The notes: generated from the sequence alone by a model not told the origin. Positions 40,708-53,240 are shown, counted from the first letter of the stretch. The stretch is DNA of 64,000 nt from Tetracentron sinense (GCA_015143295.1 CM026552.1:59576944-59640943); one strand, 5' to 3'. Numbers and translations are program-made.

Positions 40708-41175
40708 GTTGCAAAACTGGCTTCACAAGAGGCCGCAACTGATGGTCGATCAGACAACCGTTTCAGTTACTCTTTGAAGAGTGAGCAAGTTATGCAGTGT
40801 AGTGCGGTGAAGTGTGCAAGACTGGTTTCACAAGAGGCCGCAACTGATGGTCGATCAGACAACCATGTCAGTTACTCCTTTAAGAGTGAGCAAGTATTGC
40901 AGTGTTGTGTATAAAGTGTGCAAGACTTGTTTCACAAGAGGCCGCAATGGATGGTCGATCAGACAACCATGTCAGTTACTCCTTTAAGAGCAAGCAAGTA
41001 ACACAGTGCAGTGCGTGAAGAGTGCAAGACTGGCTTCACAAGAGGCAGCAACTGATGGTCGATCAGACAACCGTGTTAGTTACTCCTTTAAGAGTGAGCA
41101 AGTATTGCAGTACTGTGTGTGAAGAGTGCAAAACTGGTTTCACAAGAGGCCGTAACTGATGGTCGATCAGGCTGG
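40708..41175. repeat. About 105-bp tandem repeat, 4.5 copies
   Basis: GCAAGACTGGTTTCACAAGA then GGCCGCAACTGATGGTCGATC recurs near 40710, 40816, 40921, 41025 and 41129. Tandem repeats between the coding part and the 3' LTR are a known habit of Tat-lineage elements. Confidence 0.9.
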
Positions 41176-41781
41176 TTTCTCTATTTTACAAGCGAAATGT
41201 ATGAATGGGGAAAGCCACATGGCTAACCCATGAGAAAGCGAAAATGTAAGGTTAGTGAGTATTGGTTACACAACCGTCCTCACCGGGTATGCATGCAAAG
41301 CAAGCAAATAAATGCGATATATGTATAAATGAAGATAACCACACGGATAGTTCATGAGCAAGCAAAATGTAAATGCATGAGAGGGGATAGCCACGTGGCT
41401 TACCCATAAGCAAGCAAATGAATGATGAGATATGAGGAGTGAGAGAGTGGAGCACGACCCTGAGCCTCTATCTGATATCTACCCTCTGCCTGATGAATCA
41501 ATACTGCATTGAGGTGATGCCTGGATTTGTCCAACTGAAATAATATGGCAGGATAATCTGCTTGAACCAGTCTCAAGTTCAGGAGAACCGATTGCACCAC
41601 TGAAAGGATTAGCTAAGTTTGAGCTGACTTGTGCGAGGACACGACTCTGATTGACTGACTTGACATGATAGACCGATGTCTTGGTGATAGACTAACAGAC
41701 TGACAAATTGACATAAGTAACTTGAAAGATGTCTGATATTGCCTGTTGATAGGAAGCCTAGCTAGGATTCCTTTTGCCTTA

Positions 41782-42227
41782 GAGCATTCCTAGCAGCCTC
41801 ACCAAATTTCACTCACCAAAATAGCCAAAACCCACAAAAAGTGGTTTTGGTGAGTCACTTTTTTAAAACACTCCCAACAGCCTCACCACTTGAACCAAAA
41901 AAAAAGGAGAGAGAAATAATATTTTATCATTTGTGTGGGAAAATGAAAAAGGAAGAGAGAGAAAAATATTATTTTATTGTTTGTGTGGGACCAAAAAAAG
42001 AAAGGGAGAGAGAGAAACCTTATTTTATTTTTTGTGTGGGCCCAAGGGTGAGAAGATTTAACTTTGGTGAGTCTACAGTACTCACCAAACTTGGTGAGTA
42101 CTGTAGACTCACCAAATGGATTTCTTCATTCTGTTGAGGCTGTTGGGAGTCATTTTAACACCTTTTTAGTCTTTTGGCTCACCAAAATAACCAAAAAGTT
42201 ATTTTGGTGAGGCTGCTAGGAATGCTC
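41782..42227. mobile_element. MITE, GAGCATTCCTAGCAGCCTCACC ends, TTA duplication
   Basis: 446 bp with terminal inverted repeats GAGCATTCCTAGCAGCCTCA and its mirror, extending through CACCAAA. TTA flanks both ends (41779-41781, 42228-42230), as in PIF/Harbinger-derived MITEs. Inside are three copies of a 50-bp unit (GAGAGAAA...TTTGTGTGGG, about 41905-42042) and a central palindrome with 26-bp perfect arms (42063-42088, 42091-42116). It was inserted into the Tat-like element. Confidence 0.88.
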
Positions 42228-42230
42228 TTA

Positions 42231-43797
42231 GAAAGGAATTGAATAAGTCTGAGTTGATAGCTTCTGAAATAGATAGGTAAATTTGCTCCTGGATGTCCTG
42301 CCAGATGCCTGATGCATAAGATAGTGCTTGACTGTACTAGCTGATTGTTGTTGGTGGAGCTTGATTGTATGCTGCTAATGCTTGAACTTTGATTTTCCCT
42401 TTTTTGCCCCTGGACCTTAACAAATTTCACCAGGATTGGGTTCACGTTATTTTTGCACTCTAGCAGGATAGATAATTCCATACTAAGCCTGTGAAATCAG
42501 AAACTTGTCTTTATCTCTTTTTTGCCTTTGGAATGACCAAGTCTTGGGGTTGCATAATTTTTGCGCAATGAGGTCGTTTTCGGTTTTCACTCATGCCTGC
42601 GTAATTAATTATTTGTTCCATTTTTTGCCCATAACAACAATGTCAAGACTGGGCTCACATAATTTTTGCACCTTAGTACCATTTCTGGTTTTCACTAGGC
42701 CTGCGATTTCTGATAAGCTGATCTGTCTTCTCTCGTTATTGCCTAGTAAATGGTAAAGATTAATGCTTCTGATCACTAATGCTCAAGACCTTTCGAAGAT
42801 CAAAGAGGGCTTAGTTACTAGGACGAAACGTAATAAGGGCAGAAACGATTGAGGATTGAGGCTCAAAATTTACTTGCTGGGGGTAGGACACCCTAAAATG
42901 TTTATTTGTTGCTGCATGCAGAGACGGAACCAGTAGGCTTCTCTTCATCATTTTGGAGATTTGCCGTTCTTGCTCTTTTTTTTTCTTTTCTTTTTTTTGT
43001 CGACTCTTTGTGCTTTGTATAGAGATAGTTGTCTGGTATTAATGAAAAGTTTCCATAATGTGACCGAACCTATTTTTAGGTTGCTTACGTATCCATGATC
43101 AGTGGAATCAGGTCATACCGTAGTTCAAAATAAGCTTCGCTTTTGATTGGTTGAATTCTGATATGTTGATTTGTCATTCATAGGCTGCCCCAGTGAATGG
43201 GTTTAGAAAGAAAGACTATCAGGCTCGACGGGCTAACTTGCATATGTTATTGCATGAGTACGAAAGGGATTTTTAGGGTTAACCAAGGATGACCTCCTAT
43301 CCTTTCTTTGGTTGATCAAAAGCATGTGTGGTCATTGCATTATCCTCGTTCAAATATGTTTGATGCTTGGTAGCTCGGGGAGGTCTTCATCGCTCTTTTG
43401 CTTCTTGTCTTCTGATGGATTGGTAGCTCGTCTTGAAATCTTTGGGGAGCAGAGTGCCTTTTTAATTTATGAGAGGGTCATGAGTTTTTAGATTACTCAC
43501 CCGATGATTATGCAATTACCATTTACAGGCTTAGAATCTAGTTCAGTTCCCAACTAGATATCTCAGAGTAATAAGCAAGATAGATTTAACAAAAGTCGGA
43601 AACTTCATTAGAGTATGAAAAGATGTACAAACTCAATAGCGGAAAATAAAGATAGGTGGCCACTGGCCAATATGTTAACTGACAGGAAAGACTTCGTTTG
43701 CCCCATTATGGCCATTTGCAAAAAAAGAGAAATTAAGGAATAGACTAAAAAGACAAAAAAAATTAGTGGGACTGCTCAAAGTCGGCTATAGAGTGGC
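42231..43797. other. Interior of the Tat-like element without recognised coding
   Basis: Where pol would be expected, I see no domain. The segment 43063-43145 (GGTTGCTTACGTATCC, GTGGAATCAGGTC, CCGTAGTTC) echoes the LTR text at 39010-39065, so an LTR shard seems to be embedded here. Confidence 0.55.
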
Positions 43798-45300
43798 TCA
43801 GGTTGGTGCGCCTCGGTTTCCTGCTGCTGCATGATTAGGGAGAAGGGCCTGGTTGATGTTGGTGTTCCCTGGTTCAAACTGAATCTTTCTCGTTTCAACC
43901 AAGTCTTGGATTGTATGCTTTAGATCAAAACACATATCAGTGGAATGCTCAGGGGCTTGGTGATATCCACAATGCTGGTCAGCCCTGTATGACCTTGGTA
44001 GCGTGACTGGTGGTGGCTTGGGTTCCCTCAGCGTGACCAATTTCTTATCTAGTACATAAGGGATGAGTTGTGTCATGGTATATGGCATGGGAGTGAAGGC
44101 TCTTCTCATTTTCTGCTCAAATATCATTTGCTGTGAGGGAAGTTGTTGCTGAGTCTGCTTGGGTTGTCGAGATTGCTAGGGTAAATGGGGAATATGGATA
44201 AGCATTGCTGTCACCATTTGCACCTCATCCTCTCTTCTCCGTGTATCTCTTCGTGGTGGTTGAGGATGATTAGTGGATGACACCCCCTTGGATCCTGAGA
44301 ACATGTCAACTGCTCCCACGTCTCCCATTATAGCCTCAATCCTACCCTCACATTTGGCCATAGTGCTGAAGTTGGAAATAGGTTGGGTTACTAGCAGAGT
44401 CTTGAATGGATGCTTGAGTGTGCAGAGGAATGTGGTCACCAACTCATCCTCGGGCGGAGGAGTGTTCATCTTTCTAGCATTTTTCCTCCACCGAACAGAA
44501 TATTCGATAAAGGATTCATTCTCTCTAGATTTTCTCTCTGTGGGACAAAGTCAATGTTGTAGGAGTATTGAGCAACAAACGCCTCACAGAGGCCTTCCCA
44601 TGTGCGGACCTTAGCTGGGTCAACCTTGGTGAACCATTGTAGGGCTGGTCCCTTCAAACTTCTCTGAAATAGCTGCACGAGCAGCTTGTCACTGTGTTCT
44701 AGCTGAAACAACTCTCCGCAGTAGACTTTCAGGTGTGTCTCTAGGCATCCTTTTCCGTTGTATTTCTCAAATTCGGGCATTTTGAAGTCTCGAGGCAATT
44801 GAATCCCCAGATTCAGACACATATCTCGGAAGTCAGTGGATGCTAAGTTGTAGGACCCCTGGGCCCTCTTCACCAATTGTTCTAACCTTTCAATCATGTC
44901 CTTGTAGAAGTCTGGAGTATGAGCCGAGCTAGTTGATATGCCTGGCTGCTTTGTATTCTGTGCAATCCTTGCCTCCTCTTCCTCATATTGGCCAATGTGT
45001 GGTGGTGGGATGTTGAAGAATGGTTAGTTCAATGGTAATGGATCGTGAGATGGTCGGTTTGAAGGTGATAGGTTGTAAGATGGTGGATTTGGAGGTGGTG
45101 GGTTGTGAGAGGGTAGATTTGTGAGATGGTGGATTTGGAGGTGGTGGGTTGTGGATGATGGGTTTGATCGGTTTAAGGCGAGTGGTTCGGTAATCGGGAT
45201 AGAAGAGGAGGACGGTTGTTCCCTATTCACGACATTCAAGATATCCTGCATGATCCTTTTCAGCTCTAGGATGCCTTGTTCAGTTCCAAATACCATTGTC
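43798..45300 (-). pseudogene. Gag remnant of the Tat/Ogre-like element
   Basis: Minus-strand text contains PRDFKMPEFEKYNGKGC, KGPALQWFTKVDPAKVRTW and QYSYNIDFVPQRENL, then HCGYHQAPEHSTDMCFDLKH, the CxxH-type finger and helix typical of Tat-lineage gag. The N-terminal side is proline/asparagine rich with short tandem repeats. It is broken across several frames. Confidence 0.85.
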
Positions 45301-46672
45301 TCTAAATCAGGGATTTGCTATAGTACATGTTGAGGAGATACTGGGTTGTCAGGGTCGGTTTCCAAACCTTCTACAACTGGCTCATCTCGATCAGTCAATC
45401 TCGTACTTACCGGAGTCATCTCTAAGAGGGCAGATAGTGTAGTACTGCTTCCGCTCAGGGTGCTATAAACTGGGTGGTAATAAGAGATATGTACGGATGG
45501 GTCAGATGACGGTCGAGATGCTAAATGAAGACTAAATTAAGACAATGATGAAAGTAGTGATGCGACACACACATGATCTAATGGATGACGTTTTGACATG
45601 GGACGCTACCCCTTGTCTGGTCATGAATATAAGTATGCACAAAATGATGGATGCAGAAAGTCCTAAAACTAATATATGATTAAACAATATGATGATGAGC
45701 AAAATGATTGAATGAAGTTTTTGAATTGACTTGAATCAAATAAAATGAATTTTTTTTTTATGAATTAAATGAATGAATTGAGCAAGTATACTAAAAAAAA
45801 AGATGCGTCAACTCAACGTGTGTGACCCAATGGGGTGAGTGGATAGAGATCCATTTCACTTATCTGGGTTGTAGGGAACCAGAGCTCATTGGGTTAAGAT
45901 CAAATTGAATCAATGGGTTAACCATGTGATTCGTTTAGAGTCCAGGGTTTTAACCCTCACAATATCTTGTTGACTTAGAAGAGAATAGGGTTAGACCTAT
46001 CTAGCATTCAAGGCTAACACAAGCTCCAAAAATGGTTAAGTATAGTGATAAAATTGTCCCTATACTTGAACAAATGATGCAGGAGTGGCTTAAACCAGTA
46101 ACAAAATAAGGATAAGGTAGTCCCTCTTGACAGGTGTTCTTGGTTTATGCCCAAACAAAGACATATAGTCTATATGCTTATGCTGGTGTATGCAAGGTTT
46201 TTGTCTAAAAGGTTGATGAGCACTTTACTGTATATATGACTCCCCGATATAGAACATACTTGAAATTGAACGATTGGTGCAAGCGGGAAAGACCAGTCGC
46301 GTTTACCAGAGATAACCATCCCTCGGTCTACAACCAATACTTTCCACAGATCTTTGTGCTCCAGCATCGGGGATAACCATCCATCGATTATAAGTTTATC
46401 GGATCCAATCTAGATAGGTAAAGAGTTTTTATTTTATTATGCAATGAATATGAATGCATATGCATCAATCAAAATCAAGCAATGAATAAAAAATAGAATC
46501 CTAGGCGTGTTGCTAAGTTGACAAACAAATGACCGAGATTTGATGAATGGTAGTAAAGTAAGAATATGTACAAAATTAGCAGCATATAGATGAAAGTAAA
46601 AGTTTCTAATGTGGTTTTCCTTGTTCAGTTCAGACTTAGGTTTTGGCTTAAATACTGGTCTGCGAAACCAAA
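45301..46672 (-). other. 5' leader of the Tat/Ogre-like element
   Basis: About 1.37 kb between the gag remnant and the primer site with no recognised protein; partly AT-rich. Confidence 0.6.
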
Positions 46673-46691
46673 GTCCCCAGTGGAGTCGCCA
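46673..46691 (-). promoter_or_regulatory. Primer binding site, tRNA-Arg type
   Basis: Minus strand reads TGGCGACTCCACTGGGGAC three bases inside the 5' LTR, close to the Ogre/Tat site TGGCGACTCTGCTGGGGA. Confidence 0.85.
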
Positions 46692-48004
46692 AGGTGTAGA
46701 CTTGGGATTTTAACCCCACTTTCGATCAGGATTGAACCTGATGAGGAATAATGCTAAAAATGTAGAAATGAGAGAGTCGCCACCTATTTAAATAATGAGG
46801 GAAAATAGGGTCTCTTAAAAAATTGGATAAGGCTTTGGTCTGAAAATAGAGTTCAAGGTAAGGATTCATTTGAGTTAGGGGAAGGTGTTAGACACCCCTA
46901 AACTCTCATCCGGAGATGGTTACCTACTCCTTAAGTATGAATTAAAGTAGGGGAAACCATAAGAGAAGCTTGTATTTCATATATATGCTGACAGATGTTA
47001 TATGAACAGTAATGTATAAGTTGAAATAAGTAGGGACAGGATAGGGGCTCTATCCTAGGTGAGTTGAACCCGATTAGGGTTGCCTACGTATCCACTGTTA
47101 GTGTAATCAAGCCACACGTAGTTCCAGAGGGTAGTTGACGGTTTGATTTGTTGAGTGTTTGAATTATGGGTGTTTGATAAGCCAAGATTTGTCTTTGGAT
47201 GTTAGGGTGTTTTTTAATGGTTTGAGCTCCTATTTAGGAGCGTTTGGGCCTTTTAAGCTCTTACCGGGGATGTCGCGCCCCAAAATACCCCCTAGGAGTT
47301 AAGGGATACTTTAGGTGTGACTATACGTACCTGCCAAACCATCCTGTAATGAATAAGATAATTACAGTACTAAACAATGATAATCAGATTGCGGAATCTA
47401 AACATAAATGCGGAAGCGTAAACTAACTTTTTCTTTTCTTCTAAGATTTCCAAAATAGTATTCCAAGTTAACATATATATAAAACATGTCTAAGTCTAAG
47501 GTGGACAGGCCCACCTATCAAAATGTCAAAATACATAAGCACCTTCTCGTATTCTCCCCTCAACAGTAGTCGAGGTACGGCCACACGTCAAGGTCTCGGT
47601 CCGCCTGAGACTGCAGTGGGATAAACGGCTCTCTCTCCTCTATGTACTCTTCCTCGACCCAAGGCTCCCGGTTGAGGGCTCTCTCAGTACCCGCCGACAT
47701 GAAAGTACGGCTGAGCATGGAATACTCAGCGAGTACAAGCTACTAGCTAACCATAACAATAAAAAACACGCAAAGAGTAATACAATACCAATCATCAATT
47801 CAAGGCAATAGTAAAATTATAGAATTAAACAATATTAAACATGGAGCAATATTATCATCTTGATGTATGTGCATGAATGCAAAAACGCCGATAAAACTCA
47901 TGCTTGAAAACCCGTTTCCATATCTCGGTATGCCTTGTGGAAATCATGTATGCGTGCATGCATGAATGTCTTGTCATCATCTTGTAAACTTGCATCTTGT
48001 AACT

Positions 48005-48282
48005 TGTGAGCTAGAGGCTAGCACCCGAATCTCCCTGGGCTGCCAACCTCCTTGATATATGGTTTTCTTGTGAGCCAGAGGCTAGTACCCGAATGTCCCT
48101 GGGCTACCAACCTCCTTGACAATATGTGATTTTTATTACTTGTTTAGTTTTCTTGTGATCCAGAGGCTAGTACCCGAATGTCCCTGAGCTACCAACCTCC
48201 TTGAAAATATGTGTTTTGGGTTTTCTTGTGAGCCAGAGGCTAGTACACGTATCCCCCTGGGCTACCAACCTCCTTGACATGC
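48005..48282. repeat. Four units of an AGAGGCTAGTACCCGAAT repeat in the solo LTR
   Basis: GTGAGCCAGAGGCTAGTACC, then CTGGGCTACCAACCTCCTTG, four times with 60-90 bp spacing. The LTR at 56818 has an analogous array with CTAGTACCCGTACCTGGTC. Confidence 0.85.
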
Positions 48283-49249
48283 AATATTTTCTTGTTGGTT
48301 ATTATATGCACATGCTCTTGAAATCTCGGTTCATGCTATCATGCGTGCTCGTGTACGTGTCAATTGTGACAATAGTGGAATGAGGATAACAAGAGAGATA
48401 TGACATCACAATTCCATTCATAATATATTCATGTGAGCATTTGAGTGATTAACATGGCATTTGAGTATTTAAAGCATTTTCTTCCCTTAAGTCATGATTT
48501 TATAAATTCGGCTTTTTGTCAAACACATAACACACATTGTTCCTTAGTAGTTTATCTTCTTCATTTTTATGCATATTTTCCATTCAATCACACAAGGGTA
48601 AGTTTATTATTTGTACAATACCCATCCTCCATTTTTCAATTCACACCCCATGCATCATACATCATTCCTTCGACATCCAATCGCCTCAATCCATACCCAT
48701 CCAAACATCCATACCATTCTTCCTTATCTTGTTTATGTTCATTAGAGATGTTCAATAGAGCTAATACATTTCATAAAGAAGAAACGTAATAACAAGGATC
48801 ACATTCCATATAGAAACCTAGATTATTGCTAAGGTAAGTTAGTAGGGTGTACTAACCTTAAATCAATGCTTGACCCTGAAGGAAACCTTGAATTAAGACT
48901 CCAAAAGGGTGGGGAACAACCCTTGCTTGAGGAAAACTTGAGTTGGGGAAGAAACCCCTTTCAATACGCTATAGGATCGTTGCCCTAGCTTGGAGAAGGA
49001 GTCCCACACGAGCTTGAGCCTTGAAATTGAAGCAATCCAAGTTGAGGATGATCTAGGGTTGTCAAATCCTTTGATTCATTCTCCAATGGAAACCCTAGGT
49101 GCAAATCCCGTTCTCCTCTCTCTCTAACTCTCAAAAACCCTCTAAGTATGTTGAATAAGCCCTAAAGGCTCGGGCAAGTCTTATGAAGTAAGGGTTTAAC
49201 ACCCGAAAGACAAAAATGCCCTTACTGAAATTTCTGCAAAAACGCGAAG

Positions 49250-49437
49250 ACCGAGCGATTGGTGGTTATGACCGATCGATTGGTTGCCTACCGAGCGATC
49301 GGTGTTCTGACCGAGCGACCGGTCAAAAATCAGCTCTTTGGAAAATTTTCCCATACAAAATTTTTGACCAGTCGATAGCTACCGATTGATCGGTTTTGGA
49401 CCAATCGATTGCTGAATGGACCGAGCGATCGGCGCTC
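49250..49437. repeat. CGATCGGT motif array
   Basis: Eight or so variants of ACCGAGCGATCGGT / ACCGATCGATTGG, most close to self-complementary. They lie at the position of the 26-bp array in the LTR at 1-1645, between matching flanks. Confidence 0.8.
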
Positions 49438-50822
49438 TGCAGGTCTGGACTGTTTTGACTATATCTTTTGACTCGCTCGTCCGATTTCGACGATTCAACT
49501 TGCGTTGGATTCGTCTTTCAAAAAGGAACATTTATGAAGTTTCAGAATTCCCAATTTCTCCCTTATTTATTTATTAGACCACAAGAAAGGTCAATTAGCT
49601 ACGAAAGTACTATTCATTAAATATAGAAAAGTCTGGGGTGCTACAGGGGAGCATCTGGACAGTTTTAGCTCATGTCAAGGAGCATCCGAGTTAGGTTAGG
49701 ATTTGAACTAAGGTTTGAAACGAGGTTCGGACAGAGGTTCAACAGGGTAGGCTAAATTTGAACCGAAGTTCGGGCAGAGGTTCGAAAGGGTAGGCTAAGT
49801 TTGAACCAAAGTTCGGGCAGAGGTTTGATAAGTTAGGCTAAGTTTGAACCGAAGTTCGGGCAGAGGTTCGACAAGGTAGGCTAAGTTAGCAGTCTAAGTA
49901 TATAAAAGTAATAAAGTAATTAAAACTAATAAAATACTAAGAAAAAGATAAATTTTTGGCAAGATTTTACCTTCCGGGAAACCCAAAAGGGTCTCTGAAA
50001 AGAAGTCCCGAGAATTGACCCTTCGCAATCGTCGTTCTAGGGAATCTGAAGCGCTAAAGAGGGATTTTTGAAAGAGGAGAGAGAAGAGAGGAAGTGGAGT
50101 GAAATGAAAATGAAGGAGAGGGGGTGGGATATTTATAGGGGTTAAAAAATAGGGGGGTGCTACTTAAAGTAGCGCCCCTATTTGGATATTACCGAAACAG
50201 TAGGCGGCAATGAACAGTAGGGCAGCAAAATAGGGGCAAAATCGTACTTTATTGGGGGCGCTGTTTGAAGTAGCGCCCCTATTTAGGATATTTTTAAACA
50301 CGATGTCGACGGAGTTGATCCGTCTGATGAGAGGGGTAATTTTGTAAATATAGCGGCGTTGTTTGACGTAGCGCCCCTATTCAGGGGTTAAAAAATGCCA
50401 TGTGGCACTCCAATTCGCCGATAAGCCGTTTTTAGCCCGAAAATAGTCAAAATTGAACTGATAAAATCTAGAAAAATATTTGAGATAAAACATGAATTTT
50501 TAATTACTTTTTAGGGGCATTTTGGTCATTTTGCACTCTAGGGGCATTTTGCTCATTTTCTACCGTTTTAAGTCTAATTTAATTCCAAAAATAGCCAAAA
50601 TTCATCCAAAAATTTGTAAAATCATTTCGGAAAAAATGAAAACTTTTTGGCATTTTTAGGGGTATTTTGGTCATTTTCACCCTAGGAGCATTTTGGTCAT
50701 TTTTCACCTCAGGGTCGTTTTTGAAAATTGAAGCACGTTATAGGGTTTTAAAAGAGGATTTTTAAGAGGGTTTTTAGAGGTGTAAAAGATGCTAAAGGGG
50801 GTGCAAAATTGGGGTGTATACA

Positions 50823-51270
50823 ATCTTCATGGCAATGGCGAAGAGGGAATCTACGTTTGAAGGCTTCCTCTGATTGGTGATGTACTACAAGATTAAGGCA
50901 GCAGCACTGAGCCCATTTGAGCTGCCAATGGACCTTTTTGGATTTTGGAACGAAGTTAGAGCTTTTCCTTACAAACTGGAGGGGAACATGCATCAGCGTG
51001 TCTTTGTGCTCCCAAAGTGTTATCATCTGGCAAAAATGGAAAAGGTTCTCTACAGGGTCTCTTGTCCCATCAAACGGAGTGAATCGTGGCTGAGCAAAGT
51101 TTCTGGGTGGCTTGATGGCGAAGGAGGTAGATGAGAATGGCAAGCTCTGCACATCGCAGAGAGCAAGGTGAGCAGCTTGGTCTACCTTGCTGCCCCTTGC
51201 TTGAGCGACAAATGCATCCTTCTCAGGAATAATCATGGCTCTGACCTCTTCTATGGTCATAACTTTGGCT
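50823..51270 (-). pseudogene. Old gypsy gag remnant, main part
   Basis: Minus-strand text PPRNFAQPRFTPFDGTRDPV and ENLFHFCQMITLWEHKD is a gypsy gag domain. It was split from 38340-38627 by the Tat-like element (ATCTT duplication). Broken in several places. Confidence 0.75.
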
Positions 51271-51274
51271 TTGC

Positions 51275-51299
51275 GGGGGGGGGGGGGGGGGGGGGGGGG
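51275..51299. repeat. 25-base G homopolymer
   Basis: An unbroken run of G at the edge of the gag remnant. It may mark an element boundary or an unreliable assembly stretch. Confidence 0.9.
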
Positions 51300-52490
51300 T
51301 GTTGAATAGGCCTACCTACAATTATCTACCAATTTTTAACTTTATTTGATTAACTATATAAGACAAATTCACAAACCATAGAAAACACATGATTTTTACA
51401 TGGAAACCCTGTCGGGAAAAACCACGGGACCTTGTCCAGCAAAAAGATATCACTAAGAGATAAGCAAAAAACACTTACAAGACTTGAATTGTATCTAACA
51501 GGACTTGACACAATGATCTTCTATAACCAGCCCTCCACGCTTGTAAGACCACAAACTCACGAGTTCGATCTCCATCGCAGTGGCTCCGGCTCCTCATCGG
51601 TCAAGCTTTCCCTTACAAATCATCAACCATGATCTCATGATCGATCTCCGTTGAAATGGTTTTGTCTTTCGCCAAACACAAATCAAAATCTATACCATCG
51701 ATCTCCATCATAATGGCTTTGTTTGAACAATATGACTTCAGGACACACAAAACAATTGCTTTTTCAAACTCGAGCATAAATCGTTCAAACAATCATGGGC
51801 TCATTCGAACAATCGGTAATTGTTCGAACAATTTTAGATTCGTTTAAATAATCTCGATTTTTTCAAACAATCCTCGGATTGTTCAAACAAACTTGATAGC
51901 AAACTCAGAATTGATTTCGACTGAAATTTACACAAGCAAGGTCAAAGCCTTTGATTACCTAAAGTAAATACAATTTTCTAGGTCTGTCCACCTAAGGTAT
52001 GTGATATGTATCTAGGTCATTTACCATCCTAAGATGTGAGACGCAAGCGACAAACAAAATGTTCTTCAGTTGATCTTCTTTAGTCTCCATCTTCACAACA
52101 GGACACACTGGACAATCAGGACTCAAGACACACAACTTGACTACAAAATTAGTCAATTATAAATATGGACCTTACAATGCCTTCAACGAACCAAAACAGT
52201 GATCAATTACATTCCTCAACATAGGATGGAGATGGTTGAAAAGCTCCTTTGGGTCTATATCATGCCTCAAAACTCATGGCACAAATCTCGATGTGCACAC
52301 AAATCTCGATGTGCACACAAATCTCGAGGTGTAATCAGACTCATCCAGTCTATATCAAGCAACTCCGTACTTTTTATAATGCACTAAAATAAATTCCAAA
52401 CACAAAGAAACAGCAGAAATTGTATATCCCAAATAAACAAAACATGGTTTTTATCATTCACAGGAGCATATGTCAATCTTTCAAACACTC
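51300..52490. other. Unclassified repeat with TTCGAACAAT motifs
   Basis: Includes GAAACCCTGTCGGGAAAAAC, wording common in plant repeats, a cluster of AATTGTTCGAACAATT variants at 51780-51895 and three 18-bp repeats (ACAAATCTCGATGTGCAC) at 52279-52332. No gene or element ends were recognised. Confidence 0.45.
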
Positions 52491-52498
52491 CTTTACTT

Positions 52499-53240
52499 TT
52501 TTTTTTAAATGAAAGGCCTCCCAGTGGGGGAGGGGGGGGGGGGGGGTTTGGCAGACCCCTACCTGTTTATTAATTGAAAGACAATCAAATACAAAAAGAG
52601 GGGGGGGGGGGCATAAAACCTAAACCCTGGACATCACAATCTAATGTTGGGCAAACCTAACTTATCAACCCTGATTATTCCTTTTAGAGGAATCAGAATA
52701 TCATTCGAGCCCCTGTAGACTTTACTCTTGGAAGAATTTCAAGCCTCATTAGCTAGATAATCTACACACTGATTATTTTCTCTATAAATATGCTCAAAGT
52801 ACATATTGCAACTAACCTGTAATCTCACTATTTCCTTTCTCCAGTTCCAAACCCTCCAAGGAGTATCCACTATCCCATTAATCACATCAATCATTATTTT
52901 AGAATCACTTTCTACTTGATGTTTTGCAGACCCCACTTATCACATAAAACGCACCCATCATGAATTGCTTTGATTTCGATCGTATTGTTTGATCCAGCCC
53001 CATAGAACTCTTGAAAAGCCATTAAAACATTTCCATGAGCATCTTGAATAATTCCCCTACATTCGCTAATTCTGGAATTATCCATGGAATCCCCGTCTGT
53101 ATTTAATTTAAACCATCCTGATGAGGGGCCTATCTGCCATTTGGTAATAATGGTCTTAACAATGTAAGGAAAAAAGTTAGAGATCTGAAACTGAGTACAA
53201 GGATCTTCCTCTCTCTTGTTCGGCCTACCCTTAATAATAT
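52499..53240 (-). mobile_element. LINE 3' end with RNase H domain, 5'-truncated
   Basis: Minus-strand coding shows PSSGWFKLNTDGDSM, RGIIQDAHGNVLMAFQEFYG, NNTIEIKAIHDG, VESDSKIMIDVING and YRENNQCVDYLANEA, the RNase H-like domain found at the end of plant L1-type pol. The two halves lie in different frames, meeting near 52912-52936 (a frameshift). Beyond the stop come a 3' UTR with G-rich runs (52532-52546, 52600-52611) and a T run at 52499-52516, which is the poly(A) tail on the element strand. The 5' side is cut at 53240 by the next LTR element. Confidence 0.8.

Larger units (their letters stand above)
47271..49645 (-). mobile_element. Solo LTR inside the Tat-like LTR (probably Tekay-like)
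   Basis: Starts TGTCGCGCCCCAAAATACCC, ends GTCTGGGGTGCTACA; GGGGA is duplicated at 47266-47270 and 49646-49650. 2375 bp, no interior. It is a close relative of the LTR at 1-1645. Confidence 0.92.
38628..50822 (-). mobile_element. Tat/Ogre-like Ty3/gypsy element showing gag only
   Basis: LTRs 38628-40407 and 46695-50822 (the latter cut by a solo LTR; 1748 bp without it) with duplication ATCTT at 38623-38627 and 50823-50827. Primer site TGGCGACTCCACTGGGGAC (minus strand) is of the tRNA-Arg type known from Tat/Ogre elements. The 6.3-kb interior carries gag remnants, a 105-bp tandem repeat and a MITE; I recognise no protease, reverse transcriptase or integrase. This layout resembles the non-autonomous TR-GAG class. 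The gag is broken in several places. Confidence 0.88.
46695..50822 (-). repeat. 5' LTR of the Tat/Ogre-like element, split
   Basis: Left piece 46695-47270 and right piece 49651-50822 match the LTR at 38628-40407 and are separated by a solo LTR. Confidence 0.92.

Noticed and set aside
41841-42137. 98-aa frame with lysine/glutamate repeats
   Set aside because: It is the triplicated interior of a MITE.
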